64,000 bases of DNA, from contig NC_064544.1 of NCBI RefSeq assembly GCF_023856365.1, positions 25,520,399 to 25,584,398 of the forward strand, written 5' to 3'. The notes under the pieces were generated by a model. The model did not search any database, was not told the DNA's origin, and was given only the letters and a program-made list of their open reading frames with translations. Below are positions 57,601-64,000 of the stretch, in pieces (within the stretch, counting starts at the first letter, position 1; each line of letters opens with the position of its first letter). The position numbers and the translations under genes are program-made. The stretch is from Brienomyrus brachyistius (taxonomy: Eukaryota > Chordata > Actinopteri > Osteoglossiformes > Mormyridae).

Positions 57601-57910
57601 CGTTGTTCCCCCCAGTTCAGGAGTGGACGCTTCTGCTCAGAAGCTGCAAGGCTTTTGGCACAGCGTTTGGGGAAGCTCAGGGAAAGCAGCAGTCGAGCCC
57701 AGAGGACCCCCCCGCGGGAGTGAATGCGTCTTTTCCGGTGCTACATTGCTTTTGCACGGTGAGAGCGTTTGGAAAGGCCCAGCTCGGCGAAAGCGGCAGC
57801 CGATCTCTTTACGGACCCGCCCCCGCTGGAGTGAGAGAGTCTTCCACGGTGCTGCAAGGGTTTTGCACGGTGCTAGCGTTTGGAGAGGCCCAGCTCGGCG
57901 AAATACTAGG
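57601..57910. repeat. GC-rich tandem repeat, units of about 100 bp
   Basis: About two and a half units share TTTTGCACGGTG, GCGTTTGGA and GGCCCAGCTCGGCGAAA. One frame stays open and contains AFG words, but a protein is not supported. A GTAAGT follows at 57910. Confidence 0.7.
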
Positions 57911-58484
57911 TAAGTTGAATCCTAGGTCCTTAGGACTCTGAGCGTATTCACAGTGGGCTGTCTTTTCGGAGCCTGCTTTTTATTACAAGTTTAGCTGTTT
58001 ATTACTAGCTATCATTCTTTCATACCTTTAGCCCCATCCCTTCTGCATTGCCATAGCGCTTTGGTTTCATATCTGATTAGTATTTAGTTGTTTTTTTTCT
58101 TCATGGTAGTTGAATGCAGGCTCCGCTCCTAATCCCATTAAATTTGAATACTGGGTCATTAGGACCCAAAGAGAATCACGGGCGCCATTTTGATGACGTA
58201 AACTTTTTTTTTTTTCACCATTTTGGTATCCTGCCGTCCTGAGATATGCCCCGAAACACACAAAGTCAGCGCGCTGCAACTGAATCCCAACATGTTTAAA
58301 AAAAATGCTTCTAAACCGCAAATTAAACTGGGTGACGAGGACCCTGTAAGGTGCCAAAGGAGAGGAGACCTGCACATGTAAAGTCACTCTACCTCTGCTT
58401 CCAGCGAGACAAGAGCTCCAGATTCTGTTGAAGATTTCATCTTTTGTTGAACAACTTCTCAAGAATGGCTTCCAAGTTGTAAGT
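57911..58484. other. No gene recognised
   Basis: Non-coding. 58320-58350 (CTGGGTGACGAGGACCC) is a loose inverted match to 56690-56720. Confidence 0.4.
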
Positions 58485-58670
58485 TATGATCAATTTATTA
58501 TTTCATTTGAATCTGTAGAAATTGTGGATAAACTTGTTCTACTTTACTGACACTGTGCAAAAGTCTCTGACCACTGACTGCTATTGTTAAAACTTAAATT
58601 GCATCAATTACAAAACTAAAACAATATTTTGAAGCAACTTAAGTTTAATTTAATTAATTAAATTAATTAA
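58485..58670. repeat. Inverted duplicate, copy 2
   Basis: Reverse complement of 54205-54402, few differences. Its right edge meets the composite duplicated block at 58670/58671. Confidence 0.9.
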
Positions 58671-60446
58671 AGGCGATTGGCTCAGCTGAGCAGTGCATCA
58701 GACAAGCCTCCAACATCCAGTCTCTGTTGAACAGGGTTGTGAAAGCAGATGTAGGTTTTCAGGATATATTTAATCTTTGTGATCACATTGCTGAAACTCA
58801 AGATGGCATTGGCAACCATCGCTTCAATTTAATTTCACTTGTCTTGCTTTCACAAGTTGAGAGAAGACCATGTGGCAAAAGTACATACTCTCCAACTACA
58901 GACCAGCAGTTTGAGGAAGAAACTGTGTAAAATAGTACTCTTATAAGGATACTAAATACTAGACACAGAGCCTCTGTCTTCCCACCCCCACGTCACAGGA
59001 AAGACACAGCTTCTGTACTGACACCAGTATATATTGCAGTTCATTGGCTATAGTTCTTGACAAATATATACAAGATGCCTGTGTGTATAGACCTGCCCTG
59101 TCTATAGTTATTTTTCCAAAAAGGAGGTAACTGGATGTTCATCTTTCATATTACCGTAAATGTAAAAAAAATAATAAAGTATTTTCCTTGTCTGGAAAAT
59201 GTATTGTGTACAGTTCATTGACTATAGTTCTCTACAAGTCTATACAAATGCCCGTTGCTTTGGATAAAGGCGTCTGCTAAATGCTTAAATGCAGTAACGG
59301 TCCTAGCTGATGAGGCGCCCTAGGCGAGCATCAGCGCCGGCACCCCCCCCCCCCCCCCCAGGTGTAGGGAAACTATAGCGGAACTAATGTTGCGTTTGGG
59401 TTTAGGTCTGGTCAGTTTTGCTGGTAACATTTTCGTTTTGCTCAGTTATAAGTGCAGCATTTGTTATGCGGCTGAGAAAGTGTTTTAAGTTATAACGTCA
59501 ATATTCATGGATATTGGAGTTATTGTATGAGCTGCAGTCATAAGTTAATGGCGTGAGCAAGCTGTAGCCTATTTAGGTTTGTGTTTGGTTATTTTTAGGA
59601 AAATGCCTGTGTTTTTACTGATTCATTTTTTGATGTATGTGCTTTATTTTATCTAGTTCTCACGGCATGCTCGACCGGATAGATATGTGAATAAATGCCC
59701 GTGATCAGAGATCAACTTGTGTTCGTTATTGAGGGAGGTTACAAGGGGGGGCGGCTCATAGGAAAGTTACGTATCATCATCATCATCATCATCATTATTA
59801 TTATTATTACTTAATAGGCTTTGCTAAGCAGGTAAATTCATGTGGGCTTGTTCTTTTCATATTAAGACGCATTAATACCAACTAGCTTTAAGAATAGTGG
59901 AATGTTACACTTTTTTCTTCCTCCGTTTGTGGCACCCCCTGGATGAATGGCGCCCTTAGCATTTGCCTATATTGCCAATGCCACGGGCCGGCCTGCATAA
60001 ATGCATGAGTGGTAACGCAATGGGGCTTATCATGGAGATTACCAGGGTCTTTCAGCTAACATTGCTGGCCTTTTTTGTTGTGTTTTGTATTTGCATTGTT
60101 CTGCATGTAGTAGGAGAGTAGTGTATGTTTATTTCGAATGGAAGAATGAAAAAATACCTATATGTGCATTACATTTTGAACATAAAAGTAGGCTGTGTTA
60201 AGAAAACCCGCTTCTCTGTCGATTTACTCGTGGCTCGGTCGTAAATACATGTCTGACATTTATAATGAACCAAGACAATAAAAATCGCTTCTCAAATTTG
60301 CCCATTTATGGTTCTTTATTTCTGAATGCCAGCTTGTCCCTGATAGACGTTCATTCATTTAAAAGGAGCTCTACCCCGTCCCAAGATGGCGGCTCTGTTG
60401 ACGCATTCGCTCCCATAGACGGCTGTATTCAACGCGACAACCAGTG
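58671..60446 (+). repeat. Composite duplicated block, copy B
   Basis: 1776 bp matching 27205-28978. Starts inside the P-element relic (GATTGGCTCAGCTGAGCAG) and ends CCAGTG, 16 bp before the first MCM3AP-like exon. The long open frame starting at 60265 is a by-product: it begins in this repeat and runs into that exon in the wrong frame. Confidence 0.95.
59298..59994. mobile_element. Non-autonomous hAT-like element, copy B
   Basis: Same element and same position within the block as 27826-28530, with a slightly different C-run. Confidence 0.5.
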
Positions 60447-60462
60447 CTGCTGCCTTCTGCAG

Positions 60463-63400
60463 GTTGGCGAAGATGCGAAGGGAAACCGAGCATCAGATGA
60501 AGGTCCACTTGTTCTACCAGCAGCTCCTGAGGTATGGTGCTACTGTAGAGTAGCTGTTAGCCATCCATCACTCTCCATGTGCTCATCTACATCTCCATCC
60601 ACTTCAGCGAATCTGTGTGGGGGCCACTGGACCTGCTCAGTCTGGTGGCAGCAAGCGTCTCGAACCCATCTGACACAATCTTCTGGAAGGCAGCCCTCTT
60701 GTTGCCAAGTGATCATGAAAGAGATGCCAGTGTTGCTAACCAGTAAGTGGGGGAACTGGGTGTCGTTCGGGGAGGGATTGGGTGTTAGTTGGGTTTAGAG
60801 GTCCTGGAGCTTACATTTGTGCCCCCCTCCCATCTCTGATGCAGGATTTTGACAGAATGGCTGGAGTCCAAATTCGGTAACTCGGAGAAGCAAGAACACA
60901 GGGAGATGGTCCCCAACGGACACATGCAAACCTTGAGCATCAGCAGCGGCCTGCGGAGCGTGGGGGAGCGCATGCACACAGTGCACATGTGTGTGAAGGT
61001 GTGGCAGATAGGGGGGAACTTGCCGATGAATATCGACAGGCTTCATGCCCCTGTGTTGCATGTTCTGTCATTAATGTTAGTCTAGCATAGCTTAACATAG
61101 CCTAGCATAGTCTGGCACTATGTGATATTAGCAGGTCCTGTGGTAACACAGATGTTTGCGAAGGGTGCAAGTGCAGGAAGTGAGGCCATGTTTCTCACTG
61201 TGGGTCAGGTGGCCCGCGGGCCCCTCAGCGAGGAAGGCCAGTTGGCATTGGAGAAGCGGAAGGGGCTGATGGGCATGGGCGCCCTGCTGATGCTGCTGCC
61301 CTCGGCAGTCAGTCCCGGGGCTGATGAGGAAGACGGGGACATCTTCCTGTTATCCGCCCTGCTGCAACTCCGGCAGATCCAGCAGGCTAATGCCTGGCCA
61401 CAGGCCCTTCCTCTAGTGGTGGTGGTCCCAGGGCAGGCTGGGCACAGGGCCAGCGATGAACGGCTAGAGGAAGGTGTGACACTAACCGTGTCTATGACAA
61501 CAGGTGTCGCGTGGGATTCGCTTACTTTACTTATAGCATTTCTCTTGAGGCTATGTTTACGTATGCAGAGCTAATACAGTTGGTTTGTTCCTCCTGTCTG
61601 ACCATCGGTTTCCTTTCCCTGTAAGACCTGATGCTTCAGACACTCATTGAGGAAGGTTTGATTTCAGAGTACATGTTCGTCCATATCCCCGAGACCACGA
61701 ACGAACCCCAAGGATCCGAGCAGGTGAGTGTGCATGTTGTCGCTGGCCTCGGTAAGATTGAACCATCCCATTGACCATCACCCCCCAGGCTGTCTGTGCT
61801 GTCCAGGCTGTCTGTGCTGTCCCGCAGATCCGCCATGCCGTCAGGTGGCTCGCTGCCCGCTCCACGGCACCAGCCCGGCTCGTCTCGCAGACGTTGGTGC
61901 AGGTTGTGTAGGCCGGGCTCTGCCGCGAGTTTGCTGGTAGGCTTCACCGTGATCGGAGGGACCGTGACATGGCGGGACTGCCCTCCCAGGGCCCTGCACC
62001 CGTCATCGGCCTCTACAACACTGTCCTGGCTTTCTTGGCTGGCCTTGTGTCGTCCCCGAGTCTGGCTGGCCTCTCCTGGCCCGTGGCAGAGTTCTCGGTG
62101 CCAGGGGGTGGTGACTGCCTACCACATCTGCTCTGGAACTCGGCTGAGCACCTGGAGTGGCTCCAGGGGGCAGTCCTGAGCCTGCGGCTGCCCGACTGGC
62201 CGCTGCCAGCCGTGGGGGGTATGTCCATGCCTCAGATTCGGAATTCGGATTTCTTGCTAAGTGGCTGCTTCTTAGTCTGTTTCCTTAAATTTCTGCTGCT
62301 GCCACCGCTCCCCCCACCCAGCTCCTTGGAGCCAGCTGGTTGCCTCCATCTTCCAGTACGTATCTCAAATCCCATGGTCCCGCCACAGCCAGCCACTCCT
62401 TATGTCCCAGTTGGAGAACCTTTTGGAGAGGCTGCGTCAGGACTGTGTGGGCCGAGGTGGGGGGCCGGACAAGGAGCCCACTTTCTGGGAGGTGCCCTGG
62501 GACGAAATTGTCATGCTCTGTGTAGAGCACCAACTCCGGGACTGGAACCCTCCTGGGTGCCCCGTGAGTGAAGGTGAGGGGGGTGGGGTGGGTCTGACGT
62601 TTGGGGGGGCCTACTGGGGATGCCATGCAGGTGTGAACCTATCCCACCATCTTCAGATGTCATCAGTGACGACGGAGAAATCTCGGTGTATTTCCTGAGC
62701 GATGGGCTGCAGGGCTTCATACCGCCGTCCTGCTGGGTGGATGCCGTAAAGCAGACGCACAGGGACAAGCAGCAGGGGAAGGCAGGGTAAGAGCCAGCCA
62801 GCCATGTAAATCTAACACATTCCAGATAGACTGTTAACAGTGACCTGCAGATTTAATGAATATTATTTACTATTAAATGGAAGAAGAGGGAAAGCCATCA
62901 GCTTCCAGTCTTGCTCATATCCCCAAGAGTGGTGTACAATACTGGCTTCTTATCCAAAGTCTCTGCCATTGCAGGTGTCACCAGAGCATGTGGCCTCATC
63001 CTCGACTGGCCAGGCCACGTCTTCAACAGAAGCTGTTTCACAGCATGGTTGAGGACCCTGAGTCCGGATCCGGTGTTGCCCCTGTTTTGGATGCTGCCTC
63101 CAGCCCCCAGGACCTCCTGGCTCGCATTGAGGAGGAGAAAGAACAGAGCCGCAGGTCTGACAGAGAACAGACATGCTACACACGTGTACTCTCTCATGTG
63201 AGTTGTGGCATAAACATTGAGCCATTTCCTGTTTGACTTGGATCTGCAGGTTCGAGGACCAGCTGCGTACCTGGCTTGACGTCGAGTCCCTGGGCCCTTC
63301 CTCTTCCTCCTCACCACTTTTCTTGCCTTCTTCGTTACTGTCTGTACCGGAGATCGTAGTGCCCTCCCCAAAGATGGCTGCCCCACCTGCACTTGCCCTG

Positions 63401-63540
63401 GTATTGACCCTGTGCCTACACAGTTGCTCACATTTTAAGACCCCAAGTACCCTGTGCTCATCAGTTGAGACTGTTTCTGTGCCCATTTTTGTAGCAGAAG
63501 GAGCGCAGTGTCCGCAGTGACCAGGCCAGGGGAGCTGCCA
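60463..63540 (+). pseudogene. mcm3ap: MCM3AP (GANP) C-terminal partial copy
   Basis: Eleven exon pieces with consensus splice sites and consistent phases: 60463-60531, 60608-60742, 60845-60998, 61209-61473, 61626-61723, 61828-62218, 62322-62573, 62657-62786, 62975-63154, 63250-63400 and the start of a last one at 63495. Signature blocks: HQMKVHLFYQQLL, LTEWLESKFGNSE, DIFLLSALLQLRQIQQA, LHRDRRDRD, LLWNSAEHLEWLQGAVL, VPWDEIVMLCVEHQLRDW and RRFEDQLRTWL. Together they cover about the last 470 residues, the acetyltransferase-like region of GANP, a nuclear mRNA-export (TREX-2) scaffold. Exon six has an in-frame TAG at 61909-61911 where a Glu is expected, all upstream exons are absent, and the final exon is cut short. 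So this is a partial, apparently dead copy despite good overall conservation. Confidence 0.9.
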
Positions 63541-63669
63541 GTTTGTATATTTCCGCAGATGTGACACAGGCGCGGATATAATTTCCCAGGCCGAAGGACG
63601 CCGAAATCTACCGCGCTGTAAGAACTCTGTTTCGACTTTTGAAGGCCGTATTTTTGGGCTTTTTACACA
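63541..63669 (+). promoter_or_regulatory. Presumed 5' flank and 5' UTR of MCM3AP
   Basis: About 130 bp between the end of the C-terminal copy and the ATG. Contains ATATAATTTCCC near 63577-63588 and moderate CpG. Its left boundary is the duplication breakpoint, so the promoter is either very short or extends into the pseudogene. Confidence 0.4.
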
Positions 63670-64000
63670 ATGAATCCGTCTGGGCTTTTCGGCAGAACAC
63701 AAGGCGGAGCGTTTCAGTCTCCGCGCGCCCCGACCTCGGGGCTCTTTTCCTTCGGCCAGCAGAACGCCCCTTTCGTGCAGCCGCCTGCCCTCGGCCAGGG
63801 CACCGGCCAGACCTCGCTCTTCAGTACATCGTCTGCCTTCGGCCAGACCGGATCCCTTTTCGGGCAGCCTGGCGGGACGGCGTCTGGACAGGCCCCGACC
63901 TTCGGCATGCCCGGTTCTGGGAGTCAGACCCCGTCGTTTGTACAGAGCGACACCAGGTTCGGCCCGCCGCCCTCCTTCGGGCAGCCGGCCGGGGTCGGTC
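63670..64000 (+). CDS. mcm3ap: MCM3AP (GANP) 5' coding exon, partial
   Basis: ATG at 63670, open to the window edge (110 codons). The start is MNPSGLFGRTQGG, followed by nucleoporin-like FG repeats: LFSFGQQ, SAFGQTGSLFGQPGG, PTFGMPG, TRFGPPPSFGQPAG. FG-rich N-termini occur in GANP and in nucleoporins. Identification as GANP rests on the MNP start and the neighbouring GANP C-terminal exons, so a nucleoporin is the alternative. GANP acts at the nuclear pore in mRNA export and binds the replication factor MCM3 through its C-terminus. The rest of the gene lies beyond the window. No stop or frameshift is seen in this part. Confidence 0.75.
   Translation, partial: MNPSGLFGRTQGGAFQSPRAPTSGLFSFGQQNAPFVQPPALGQGTGQTSLFSTSSAFGQTGSLFGQPGGTASGQAPTFGMPGSGSQTPSFVQSDTRFGPPPSFGQPAGVG

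Noticed and set aside
57603..57941. FG/AFG-containing open frame as an MCM3AP N-terminal exon
   Set aside because: The AFG words come from a 100-bp GC-rich tandem unit and the spacing and composition do not match the FG repeats at 63.7 kb.
60265..60798. 177-codon open frame on the + strand
   Set aside because: It begins in the duplicated transposon block, crosses a splice acceptor and reads the first MCM3AP-like exon in a different frame.

Overview
The window looks like genomic DNA from a ray-finned fish. The evidence is spliced vertebrate-type genes with GT-AG introns, a fish-style tRNA-derived SINE family ending in GGATG repeats, and a mixture of CR1, L2, L1, Tc1, hAT, P-element and LTR elements that is normal for fish. 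The species cannot be named from the sequence. Most of the 64 kb is transposable element; host genes are few and mostly broken.

Layout. 1-3.1 kb: an old CR1 LINE relic split by a truncated LTR. 3.3-10 kb: an endogenous retrovirus with pol and env but no gag, protease or 5' LTR. 11.5-14.0 kb: a complete non-autonomous LTR element with a proline-rich ORF, exact 5-bp target duplications and LTRs of uneven divergence. 14.6-17.2 kb: an L2 relic, then a dead CD300/pIgR-like receptor gene (two Ig exons and a transmembrane exon). 17.5-25.6 kb: a minisatellite, GC-rich repeats, a Tc1-like MITE and an antisense L1 split by a solo LTR. 26.7-29 kb: hAT and P-element relics in a composite block that recurs at 58.7-60.4 kb. 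29.4-30.7 kb: an envelope-like relic. 30.8-37.5 kb: a nearly full-length L2 whose ORF1 is interrupted by a 1.9-kb transposon with long inverted repeats (IS3EU-like, 6-bp target duplication).

37.5-48.4 kb: SINEs, minisatellites, a broken HECT/G2E3-like gene on the minus strand, a 5'-truncated CR1 with an uninterrupted ORF, and a hAT relic. 49.1-50.5 kb: an unrecognised two-exon gene on the minus strand, with a partial copy in inverted orientation at 39.5 kb. 51-60 kb: repeats, including an inverted copy of a 54.2-54.4 kb segment at 58.5 kb. 60.5-64 kb: ten exons of the C-terminal part of MCM3AP (GANP) carrying an in-frame stop, ending about 130 bp before the start codon and FG-repeat 5' exon of another MCM3AP copy that runs off the window.

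The parts most worth following are the partial tandem MCM3AP arrangement with its cluster of rearrangement junctions, the unrecognised gene at 49-50.5 kb, the transposon that carries its transposase first exon inside both inverted repeats, and the LTR element with mosaic LTRs. Splice structures were read by eye from GT/AG sites and conserved reading frames. No alignment or database search was run; family names rest on recognised motifs.
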